Assembly (NCBI GenBank): GCA_051208045.1 | Contig: JBPJFY010000008.1 | Span: 1 to 64,000, forward strand | Origin: LZORAL124-50-18 sp051208045 | GTDB lineage: Bacteria; Pseudomonadota; Gammaproteobacteria; Pseudomonadales; Oleiphilaceae | Length of the DNA: 64,000 nucleotides | Direction: 5' to 3' | Shown: positions 6,484 through 13,599 of the stretch, piece by piece | Numbering within the stretch: the first letter of the stretch is position 1 | How the letters are laid out: each line of letters begins with the position of its first letter | Notes under the pieces: generated by a model | Database searches by the model: none | Told to the model about the DNA's origin: nothing | The model's input: the letters and a program-made list of their open reading frames with translations, nothing else | Program-made: the position numbers and the translations under genes

Positions 6484-9326
6484 TGGCATGCTTCGCACTC
6501 CGGGTCCAGCAGGCTACAAAAAGCCGGTGACGTTTCCGTAGATGTGTGCTCGGCCACTTCCGTACGCTCCATCAATTCGGCTTTGCCACTGGGTTCGTCG
6601 CCGGTGGCCAGCGAGTGTTTTTCCTGATGCGTGGCACCCAGCGATCGCAGGTAGTAGGTGGTCTTGAGACCCCGCGTCCAGGCCGTTTTATAGAGATTGT
6701 CCAGCATTTTGCCGGAGGGTTCGGCCATGTAGAGGTTCAGGCTTTGCGCTTGATCGATCCATTTCTGTCGTCGGGCGGCAGCCTCCACCAGCCAGCGCGG
6801 ATCAATGTCAAACGCCGTGGCATAGCGCGCTTTGATTTCCGCCGGGATACGGTCGATCTGCTGCAGCGAACCATCGTAGTATTTCAAGTCGTTGATCATC
6901 ACCTCATCCCACAGTTGCAAGGCTTTCAACTCGCCTACCAGAGCCGCGTTAATGACGGTGAATTCGCCGGACAGGTTGGACTTCACAAACAGGTTTTGAT
7001 ACGTCGGTTCGATGGATTGCGACACCCCGACAATGTTCGAGATGGTGGCCGTGGGGGCAATGGCCATCACGTTGGAATTACGCATGCCGTGTGCCTGAAT
7101 CAGGTCGCGGACGGGCTGCCAGTCGAGCTGACAGGTGGTGTCTGTGAGGGTATAGGTTGCACCTCTGGATTCGCTCAGGAGGTGCACCGAGTCAATGGGG
7201 AGTACACCCTGGCTCCAGAGCGACCCCGCATAGCTGGGATAAGTGCCGCGTGCCTGTGCGAGGAGCGCCGACGCCTCCAACGCATAAAAACTGATGGCTT
7301 CCATGGCCTGATCTGCGAAGTGCACTGCTTCTATGCTCGCGTAGGGAAGCTTGAGCTGGTAGAGCGCGTCCTGAAATCCCATGAGGCCCAGACCGATGGG
7401 ACGATGCCGCAGGTTGGCTTTTTCGGCTTGAGGCACCGGGTAGAAGTTGATGTCGATGACGTTGTCCAACAGGCGGACGGCGGTGTGGATGGTGCGCCGC
7501 AGTCGGGCATGGTCGAGTGCGCCAGCGGTGATGTGGTTGGCCAGATTGATCGATCCGAGATTACACACCGCGATTTCATCCTCTGAAGTATTCAGCGTGA
7601 TCTCGGTACACAGGTTGGAGGAGTGCACCACGCCCGCGTGCTGCTGGGGGGAGCGCACATTGCAGGGGTCTTTGAACGTCAACCACGGATGGCCGGTTTC
7701 AAACAGCATGGACAGCATTTTTCGCCAGAGCTGCACCGCAGGGAGTCGCTTGGCAAGGCGGAGTGTGCCTTCGTCCACCTGGGCTTCATACGCAAGGTAG
7801 CGGGCTTCGAAAGCAGCGCCATACAGGTCATGCAAATCCGGCGCGTCGCTGGGGGAGAACAGGGTCCATTCGCCTTCTTCAAACACCCGCTTCATGAACA
7901 AATCCGGAATCCAGAGCGCGCTGTTCATGTCGTGGGTGCGACGGCGGTCATCGCCGGTGTTTTTACGCAGCTCCAGAAACTCTTCCACATCCAGGTGCCA
8001 GCATTCCAGATACGCACACACCGCACCTTTACGCTTGCCGCCCTGATTGACCGCCACAGCAGAATCATTCACCACTTTCAAAAAAGGGACGACGCCCTGG
8101 GATTTGCCGTTGGTACCGCGAATGTGTGCACCGAGGGCGCGCACGGGCGTCCAGTCGTTGCCCAGCCCTCCCGCCCACTTGGACAGCAGGGCATTATCCC
8201 GAATGGCACCGTAGATGCCTTCCAGGTCGTCCGGCACGGTGGTGAGATAGCAGGAGGAAAGCTGAGGGCGTGGCGTTCCCGCATTGAACAGGGTGGGCGT
8301 GGAGCACATATAGTCAAACGATGAGAGGAGCGAATAGAACTCAATGGCACGTTCTGTGGGATGATCCTCCTGTATCGCCAGCCCCATGGCGACCCGCATG
8401 AAAAACACTTGAGGCAACTCAAATCGGGTGTCTTGCCAGTGCAGAAAGTAGCGATCATAGAGGGTTTGCAAACCAAGATAGGAGAATTGACGATCGCGCT
8501 CCGGCAACAACGCCTCTGCCAAACGTGCCAGGTCGAAGTCCTGCAGTGCGGGTGAGAGCAGCCCGCAGGTGATGCCATGCTCAATGCTGGCGCGGAAAAA
8601 TTGCTGGTAAGTGGCAGTGTCCAGGGATTGCGGCAGGGAGAGATTGAGCAGGCCCGCGGCTTCCTGAGCGAGCTGATGGCGCAACAATCGCGCTGCAGCG
8701 AAAGCGTAGTCCGGGTCTTCTTCAATCCGCTGCCGTGCCGCCATAATCATGGCTGGGAGCACATCCACTTCGCGCATACCGTCGTAGAGGCTCTTGTGGA
8801 TGCTGCTGTACAGGGTCTCGGTGTTTACGCCAGAGAGATGCTGACAGGCGAGGTCCAGCAGATGCGCGATACGCTCGGGTGCAAATGTGTGAAGCGTTCC
8901 ATTCTCGCTGCGCACCTGTAACGCAGGGGCGGATGCGCTGACAGGCGCTGGTCGCTGCCGGGCATGTGCTTCCCGGTACAAAACGTAGGCTCGAGCGGTT
9001 TTCTGCATGCCCAGGCGCATCAAACCAAGCTCCACTTGATCCTGAATTTCCTCAATGTGAACCGCCCCGCCCTGTGGCAGTCGAGTGGTGATACGCCGGG
9101 TGATGTCGTTCACCAATTGATCCACGGTAGATTTTACGCGGCTTGAGCCGGAGGCCGACTGCCCTTCGACCGCCAGAATGGCTTTGGTGATCACGGCCGC
9201 AATTTTATCCGGCTGAAAGGGAACGGCATCCCCGGTGCGTTTGATAACCTGATAAGATGATGTCGTGGAAGTAGAGAGCGTGTTTGCCGCAGGCATTTTG
9301 GCCAAAGCGTGTTGTGCACCGTGCAT
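6480..9326 (-). CDS. nrdA: Class Ia ribonucleoside-diphosphate reductase, large subunit, two ATP-cones
   Basis: 948 residues from ATG 9326, chosen because AGAAGGA lies just upstream (the frame is open to 9392). Longer than E. coli NrdA (about 760) and close to the Pseudomonas type. Two ATP-cone domains are visible: about residues 25-115 (YQVIKRTGDAVPFQPDKI) and about 137-225 (RSENGTLHTFAPERIAHLL). The catalytic barrel contains LSSCYLTTVPD, SSNLCTEITLNTSEDE and VCNLGSINLANH, giving the three essential cysteines. The tail ends DPECEACQ, the CxxC shuttle pair for thioredoxin. It reduces NDPs with NrdB, using oxygen to form the radical. Expression is probably lowered by adenosylcobalamin through the riboswitch at 9500-9695, which implies a B12-dependent reductase elsewhere in the genome. 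Confidence 0.95.
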   Translation of the reverse strand: MHGAQHALAKMPAANTLSTSTTSSYQVIKRTGDAVPFQPDKIAAVITKAILAVEGQSASGSSRVKSTVDQLVNDITRRITTRLPQGGAVHIEEIQDQVELGLMRLGMQKTARAYVLYREAHARQRPAPVSASAPALQVRSENGTLHTFAPERIAHLLDLACQHLSGVNTETLYSSIHKSLYDGMREVDVLPAMIMAARQRIEEDPDYAFAAARLLRHQLAQEAAGLLNLSLPQSLDTATYQQFFRASIEHGITCGLLSPALQDFDLARLAEALLPERDRQFSYLGLQTLYDRYFLHWQDTRFELPQVFFMRVAMGLAIQEDHPTERAIEFYSLLSSFDYMCSTPTLFNAGTPRPQLSSCYLTTVPDDLEGIYGAIRDNALLSKWAGGLGNDWTPVRALGAHIRGTNGKSQGVVPFLKVVNDSAVAVNQGGKRKGAVCAYLECWHLDVEEFLELRKNTGDDRRRTHDMNSALWIPDLFMKRVFEEGEWTLFSPSDAPDLHDLYGAAFEARYLAYEAQVDEGTLRLAKRLPAVQLWRKMLSMLFETGHPWLTFKDPCNVRSPQQHAGVVHSSNLCTEITLNTSEDEIAVCNLGSINLANHITAGALDHARLRRTIHTAVRLLDNVIDINFYPVPQAEKANLRHRPIGLGLMGFQDALYQLKLPYASIEAVHFADQAMEAISFYALEASALLAQARGTYPSYAGSLWSQGVLPIDSVHLLSESRGATYTLTDTTCQLDWQPVRDLIQAHGMRNSNVMAIAPTATISNIVGVSQSIEPTYQNLFVKSNLSGEFTVINAALVGELKALQLWDEVMINDLKYYDGSLQQIDRIPAEIKARYATAFDIDPRWLVEAAARRQKWIDQAQSLNLYMAEPSGKMLDNLYKTAWTRGLKTTYYLRSLGATHQEKHSLATGDEPSGKAELMERTEVAEHTSTETSPAFCSLLDPECEACQ

Positions 9327-9473
9327 AGGTGATCCTTCTGATCGCGTGTTTTTCCGACGCCCTTCACGACGCGTTATGGACGGAAAACACACGCAGGATC
9401 GCCAGAGGTTCAGCGTCGAAAAGTAACGCTCCTGCCGGTTCTCACTACCCCTGTTCGCGAAGGCATAATGACA

Positions 9474-9495
9474 CTTATCGAGTACACTCGATAAG
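9474..9495. repeat. Perfect inverted repeat between riboswitch and nrdA
   Basis: CTTATCGAG (9474-9482), spacer TACA, CTCGATAAG (9487-9495). It lies directly after the 3' end of the cobalamin aptamer on the nrdA transcript. No U-run follows the stem, so it is not a plain terminator; it may form part of the expression platform or bind a protein. Confidence 0.5.
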
Positions 9496-9499
9496 GACT

Positions 9500-9695
9500 T
9501 TGGCAGGTCTTCGGACTTGGGAGCAGGCTTGAAAGTAGCTTCAAGCGATGTGGCCTACGGCGACGGCTTCCCGACCCGGCTGGATCAGTGCCTGAATAGC
9601 GTGGAAGTACCCTATTCGTGTCGCTTTCGTTCTCCTTTACCGCTGCGCGTCAGTTCCGGATTCACACCGGATTCCCTCTTAGTTCTGTGCGCTTG
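9500..9695 (-). promoter_or_regulatory. Cobalamin (B12) riboswitch in the nrdAB leader
   Basis: Read on the minus strand, the leader carries the conserved parts of the cobalamin aptamer in order. These are GGGAATCCGGTGTGAATCC (9658-9676), then GGAACTGACGCGCAGCGGTAA-like sequence of the core, GGCACTG (9586-9592, the usual GCCACTG element), and a B12-box-like 3' end with GAAGACCTGCC at about 9502-9512. Boundaries are approximate. About 170 bases separate the aptamer from the nrdA start. In this stretch a GCGTGTGTTTTCC / GGAAAAACACGC pairing (about 9341-9398) ends close to the Shine-Dalgarno and could be the switch in translation or termination. Cobalamin control of nrdAB is known in bacteria that also own a B12-dependent class II reductase. 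Confidence 0.88.
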
Positions 9696-9705
9696 TAGGT
9701 ATGAC

Positions 9706-9753
9706 ATACAAGATGTGCGTAGAAAACCAAAGTTTTTATACAATATATGGAAT
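9706..9753 (-). promoter_or_regulatory. nrdR box: Possible tandem NrdR boxes upstream of nrdA
   Basis: Two segments sharing TTGTAT lie exactly 32 bp apart on the minus strand: box 1 at 9738-9753 (ATTCCATATATTGTAT) and box 2 at 9706-9721 (TACGCACATCTTGTAT). Against the NrdR consensus acaCwAtATaTwGtgt, box 1 matches about 12 of 16 positions and box 2 about 8. NrdR sites typically occur as pairs about three helical turns apart, which is why I report them despite the weak second box. Confidence 0.4.
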
Positions 9754-9768
9754 TCGTGGGGTTGTAAA
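9740..9768 (-). promoter_or_regulatory. Putative nrdAB promoter
   Basis: Minus strand: -35 TTTACA (9768-9763), 17-bp spacer, -10 TATTGT (9745-9740). The -10 overlaps the first NrdR-like box, as expected for repression, and the start point would lie some 35-40 bases before the riboswitch aptamer. Confidence 0.45.
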
Positions 9769-9862
9769 GGTGAGCCAAAACATACTTGTCCAGTTTTCGG
9801 TAGCCGGTTCACGTACCCCATGGTACTTTGATGTTTTAGACACCTCAGCGTTGGACGTGACC

Positions 9863-10906
9863 ATGCTCTCTCTCAGCTTTGATGAAAAATACGCCGCCAT
9901 CGGCACACAGAATACCCAGTTTGAAGGCGCGTTCATCACCTGCGTAAAAACCACCGGGATCTTTTGTCGCCCGTCCTGCCGAGCACGCAAACCCAAGCCT
10001 GAAAATGTGCTGTTTGTCGACACGACACAACAGGCACTGCAGCATGGCTACCGCCCCTGTAAGGTGTGTAAGCCCATGCAGGATCTGGAGGCAACGCCGG
10101 ACGAGATCCAGGCCCTGCTGGATGAGGTACAGCGTTATCCACAGCAACGAATCAAAGACGCCGATCTGCGTGCTCGGGGGCTGGACCCGGCGTCGATCCG
10201 GCGCTGGTTCAACAAACATCACCTCATGACGTTTCAGGGGTATCAACGCATGTTACGCATCAATCTCGCCTACCAGAATCTCTCACAGGGGCACTCGGTG
10301 ACCGACACCGCCTACGATATGGGCTATGAATCACTGAGTGGCTTCCAGCACAGTTTTGAGCAATCCACGGGGGCTCAGGCCGCGTCGCATTCGGATAAGG
10401 TGTTGTTGCACCTGGATCGTTTTACCACGCCCCTCGGGCCGATGTATGCGGTGGCGAACGATGATGGTTTGATCATGCTGGAGTTCACGGACCGACGTGC
10501 GCTGGAAACCGAGTTTCTGGACGTGAAAAAACGACTGAATGCGGTGATACTGCCGGGGCAGCATCCAATCCTTTCGCAGACTCGAACACAGATGCAGGAG
10601 TACTTCGCTGGGCAACGCACCACCTTTTCCATCCCGCTGCAGTCGCCCGGTACGCCCTTTCAACAGGCGGTGTGGCAACAACTGCTGAAGATTCCCTATG
10701 GCGAAACCACCTCTTATAAACGGCAGGCCGACGCGTTGGGCAAACCCACCGCAGTGCGTGCCGTAGCGACAGCGAACGGCCACAACCGGCTGGCGATTGT
10801 GATTCCCTGCCACCGGGTGGTGGGGTCAGACGGAAGTTTAACCGGTTATGCGGGCGGGTTGCATCGAAAGCAGTGGCTGTTGACGTGGGAGAAAAAACAT
10901 CGATGA
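9863..10906 (+). CDS. ada: Ada: methylated-DNA repair protein and transcriptional activator
   Basis: 347 residues from ATG 9863 (MLSLSFDEKYAAIGTQNTQF), the usual Ada length; the frame is open to 9701, but the extra part overlaps the nrdA promoter region and has no family character. The N-terminal domain has four zinc cysteines, Cys35, Cys39, Cys66 and Cys69 (FCRPSC ... YRPCKVC), Cys35 being the methylphosphotriester acceptor. The middle AraC-type HTH runs about residues 80-172. The C-terminal O6-methylguanine methyltransferase carries the acceptor Cys316 in IPCHRVVGSDGSLTGYAGG. Self-methylation repairs alkylated DNA and turns the protein into an activator. It is divergent from nrdAB. No Ada box was identified with confidence. 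Confidence 0.93.
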   Translation: MLSLSFDEKYAAIGTQNTQFEGAFITCVKTTGIFCRPSCRARKPKPENVLFVDTTQQALQHGYRPCKVCKPMQDLEATPDEIQALLDEVQRYPQQRIKDADLRARGLDPASIRRWFNKHHLMTFQGYQRMLRINLAYQNLSQGHSVTDTAYDMGYESLSGFQHSFEQSTGAQAASHSDKVLLHLDRFTTPLGPMYAVANDDGLIMLEFTDRRALETEFLDVKKRLNAVILPGQHPILSQTRTQMQEYFAGQRTTFSIPLQSPGTPFQQAVWQQLLKIPYGETTSYKRQADALGKPTAVRAVATANGHNRLAIVIPCHRVVGSDGSLTGYAGGLHRKQWLLTWEKKHR

Positions 10907-10924
10907 CAGTGGGTCATACGCTTC

Positions 10925-11485
10925 TCACCTTGGCTGGCAATAATTCCCTGCATAGTCATACCCACCCGGATTGTCACACTGGCCGCCGCCCATGTTGTCG
11001 ATGATGGTTTGGGTGGTGTCGTGCATCATGTTGTTGTACTGCATCAAGGTGTTGGTGTATTGGCTGCAGCTTTGCGCATCCATCTCCCCGGAAGCGCATT
11101 GCATGCTGACCAGCACTTGCTGTTGCTGGGTCATGGCGTAAGCGAAGGCCACCTGCGGATCGTTACCCGAGAACTGCATGGTTTGCACCCATTGCTGGTA
11201 CGTTTCCTGACAGCTGACGGGCATACCGCCGACGTTCGCAACAATGGTCCCGTCTGCCTCACAGGCCCGCAGATGCACCCAGCTGCCCAACGCCTGGTAG
11301 ATGGACAATTGCAGTTGTTCATCCTGGCTTAATGTGCGTACTTTGTGCGCCACCTGTTGTGCCGGGAGGTTGGGCAGGTGCTCAATCAGCTGACGAAACG
11401 TAAGGGGTTCCTGCGCCAGTGCGGGCAAACTGGTAAGCACTGTGAGTGTGGTGATGAGTGCACTTGTGATGCCGGTGTTTTTCAT
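10925..11485 (-). CDS. Secreted Cys-containing hypothetical protein
   Basis: 186 residues, ATG 11485. A signal peptide is clear: MKNTGITSALITTLTVLTSL with cleavage after PALAQ. The mature part is Gln/Met-rich and helical, with six cysteines (RACEADG, VSCQETY, MQCASGEMDAQSC, GQCDNPGG, YCQPR). A glycine-rich C-terminal tail includes MGGGQCDNPGGYDYAGNYC. No enzyme motif is seen and I do not recognise the family. It probably acts in the periplasm or outside the cell with disulfide bonds. It faces ada tail to tail and is divergent from the Nudix gene. Confidence 0.7.
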   Translation of the reverse strand: MKNTGITSALITTLTVLTSLPALAQEPLTFRQLIEHLPNLPAQQVAHKVRTLSQDEQLQLSIYQALGSWVHLRACEADGTIVANVGGMPVSCQETYQQWVQTMQFSGNDPQVAFAYAMTQQQQVLVSMQCASGEMDAQSCSQYTNTLMQYNNMMHDTTQTIIDNMGGGQCDNPGGYDYAGNYCQPR

Positions 11486-11595
11486 AAAGGGTTCCGTCGT
11501 TCTTTATTCTTAGATTACAGTGCGATATTTTTGGCGGACTTCCGCAAAGCATTGCAGGGAGTGTGATAGGATTCAAGAAAATTGAGGAATTCTGT

Positions 11596-12327
11596 GTGAA
11601 GGATACCAAAAGGGAAAGTCCCGCTGTGGCGACAGGTGTCACGCCGGTGTTGTCAGCAGCCGTTGTCGTTCTGAGAGAAACAGAGCGGGGTATCGAGGTG
11701 TTATTGCTGCAACGAAACAACAAGATCAAGGTGCATGGCGGCAGTTGGGTGTTTCCGGGGGGGAAAGCGGAACTGGCGGATTGCCCGCAGTGGGAACAAC
11801 AGACGTCCTTGAGTGATCTCGATGAGGCAGCCATGCAGCAAGTGGCACGCAGCGCTGCGTGCCGGGAAACCTGGGAAGAAGCGGGTATTCAACTCCGCCC
11901 GGATGATCTGAACTACTGTTCCCGATGGATCACGCCGGAGGTTATGCCAAAACGCTTTGATGCCTGGTTTTTTCTGACCCGCGTGACGCAACCCACGGTG
12001 ACGATCGATCAAAATGAAATACAGGCCGCGCAATGGCTCACCCCCTCGGAGGCGCTGCGGGCCCATGAGGAAGCGGGTTTGAGTCTGCCGCCACCGACGT
12101 TTCTCACGCTTTTGCAGCTCTCGGAATGTGCTTCCGTTGAGGATGCCCTGACGACGCTCTCTCAAAAACCGTCAACCTATCAGCCACGCCTTTGCCCGAC
12201 GAAGACCGGATTTCATTCCATTTATGAAGAAGACCATCATTATGCGTCGCCGACAACGGACATGACCAAACCTTGCCACCGGCTGATACTGGCGCATGGA
12301 AAATATACGTATATGAGAGACATGTGA
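11596..12327 (+). CDS. Nudix hydrolase, NUDT19-like
   Basis: 243 residues from GTG 11596, chosen because GAGGAA lies 6-7 bases upstream; the open frame reaches GTG 11563, whose purine-rich run is too close to be used. The Nudix fold is visible: SAAVVVLRETERGIEVLLLQ, then WVFPGGKAELAD, an insertion of about 25 residues, and SAACRETWEEAGIQ completing the G.....E.......RE..EE.G. box. The insertion between the GG and RETWEE parts is typical of the NUDT19/RppH-distant group acting on CoA derivatives. The substrate is not established. The C-terminal end (HRLILAHGKYTYMRDM) is an extension beyond the fold. Confidence 0.8.
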   Translation: MKDTKRESPAVATGVTPVLSAAVVVLRETERGIEVLLLQRNNKIKVHGGSWVFPGGKAELADCPQWEQQTSLSDLDEAAMQQVARSAACRETWEEAGIQLRPDDLNYCSRWITPEVMPKRFDAWFFLTRVTQPTVTIDQNEIQAAQWLTPSEALRAHEEAGLSLPPPTFLTLLQLSECASVEDALTTLSQKPSTYQPRLCPTKTGFHSIYEEDHHYASPTTDMTKPCHRLILAHGKYTYMRDM

Positions 12328-12347
12328 TTCACCGGGTGGTGCGATCG

Positions 12348-12614
12348 TCATACGACGGCGTTTTTCTTCAATGCACCGTGAATCTTTTTGGCCAGTTTGG
12401 CGAGTTTATCAATATCGCCCAAGGTAGGCTTATCACCCGCCTGCAGGCGCGCTTCCCAGTCTTCCACCTGCTGTTCGAGAAACTCCAGCAACTTTTTGGA
12501 GCATCCCCGGCATTCCAGCTGGCATAGACGGCTGTCCGGTGCCTGGAAGGGAAAGGCGCCACGAACCTGACCAATCAGGTGGTGCATGGCGGTGTGTGTA
12601 TCGGGTTTATGCAT
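12348..12614 (-). CDS. Conserved small protein with CxxxCxxC motif
   Basis: 88 residues. The core RLCQLECRGCSKKLLEFLEQ is followed by a Trp and acidic-basic helices (VEDWEARLQAGDKP, DIDKLAKLAKKIHGALKKN). The three closely spaced cysteines (CQLECRGC) could bind metal. I recall similar unnamed small proteins in Pseudomonas relatives, without a known function. The start at ATG 12614 has no clear SD; ATG 12587 (MHHLIGQ) is an alternative. It converges on the Nudix gene. Confidence 0.65.
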   Translation of the reverse strand: MHKPDTHTAMHHLIGQVRGAFPFQAPDSRLCQLECRGCSKKLLEFLEQQVEDWEARLQAGDKPTLGDIDKLAKLAKKIHGALKKNAVV

Positions 12615-12897
12615 TGGCAGAGTATCTATGGCTGGATTTCTGTGACTGTGTTTCTTTGGCTTGGTTGCTGTCTCTTAGCTTCTGAGCTCTATTGTAAACG
12701 GGGGGTGGGGTAGCGACCACTGGCACATGGAGGTACCTCGGATGTTCGTTTTACGTGTTTGTGCAAAAGTAGGTTAGGGAAGCATGGGTTGAGTAGAACG
12801 ATGGAAATTGGCGCGATTGAATACCTATCTTTCGCTCGAAACCATTACAGAAGAGGTTTTTCAACTCGCTATCTTTACAATACCTTTGAACAACTTC

Positions 12898-13476
12898 TCA
12901 AGCTTTGATTTCTTCACCGGTATATATATCTTCAAAAATAAGGCCCTTGATCCCATGCTGTATCACTGCGTCACGAAACCAGCTGGTACAAAACAGAAAT
13001 GTACCCTGCGAAACTTCACGAAAAAGGTGGCAATTAACGGGGATCTTATTCAGGTGAAACACGGGATGCAAAGGATACCCTGGCCCTTTTTTACCCGGCT
13101 GTTTTACGAACACACTCCGCTCAGTATCAAGACACGATATATTATTTCTTATCTGGATGATACGATAGCTATCTATCGCCTCAGAGCCTTGCGATAAAAG
13201 TTCAATGGGGTAAGACTCAACGCCGTGCATAAAGTCTTTCAGCAAGTCAAATGCCCGCTGCTTTATCACCCAAAAATTAGAGCCGAACGCAAAATCTGAC
13301 CGATTCCTCCCAAGGATCATGCCATTAGCTTTGAGATTTGTGAGCCCTAATGTTTCCAATGATTCACCATATTTATAGTCAAACGATGTCCCTAGTTCGA
13401 ACTCATCAGTGATTGTAAAACAATCATTTAGAAACCGCTGATCCACGGCAATCATGAATACACGAAAATCACTCAT
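12898..13476 (-). CDS. Imm11-like (DUF1629) immunity protein, no toxin beside it
   Basis: 192 residues from ATG 13476, with GAGGAG five bases upstream. It carries the layout of DUF1629/Imm11 proteins: an early aromatic-acidic segment (ELGTSFDYKYGESLETLGLT), a VESYPIELL stretch, SYRIIQIRNNISCLDTERSV in the middle, then PVNCHLFREVSQGTFLFC, SWFRDAVIQHGIKGLIFED at the end. These protect against polymorphic nuclease or deaminase toxins and normally sit directly behind the toxin gene. Here the preceding minus-strand gene is the large helicase-nuclease, 124 bases away, and no toxin C-terminus is recognisable. The gene is AT-richer than its neighbours, pointing to separate acquisition. Confidence 0.55.
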   Translation of the reverse strand: MSDFRVFMIAVDQRFLNDCFTITDEFELGTSFDYKYGESLETLGLTNLKANGMILGRNRSDFAFGSNFWVIKQRAFDLLKDFMHGVESYPIELLSQGSEAIDSYRIIQIRNNISCLDTERSVFVKQPGKKGPGYPLHPVFHLNKIPVNCHLFREVSQGTFLFCTSWFRDAVIQHGIKGLIFEDIYTGEEIKA

Positions 13477-13599
13477 ACACACTCCTCATCTTTTAAACAA
13501 ACTGTTGATTGCCGTGCGGGAATTATAAGCCGATACTCGATGGCTCAGCCGGTAGGTGAGATTATAATTACGCAGCATGAGAATTCTTTTGATCAAACA

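Noticed and set aside
12615..12897. 283-base spacer searched for a gene or RNA
   Set aside because: Only G-rich and AT-rich low-complexity stretches; no convincing frame, tRNA or hairpin.
12808..13197. Plus-strand frame of 129 codons
   Set aside because: Antisense to the Imm11-like gene, which has a good SD and family pattern.
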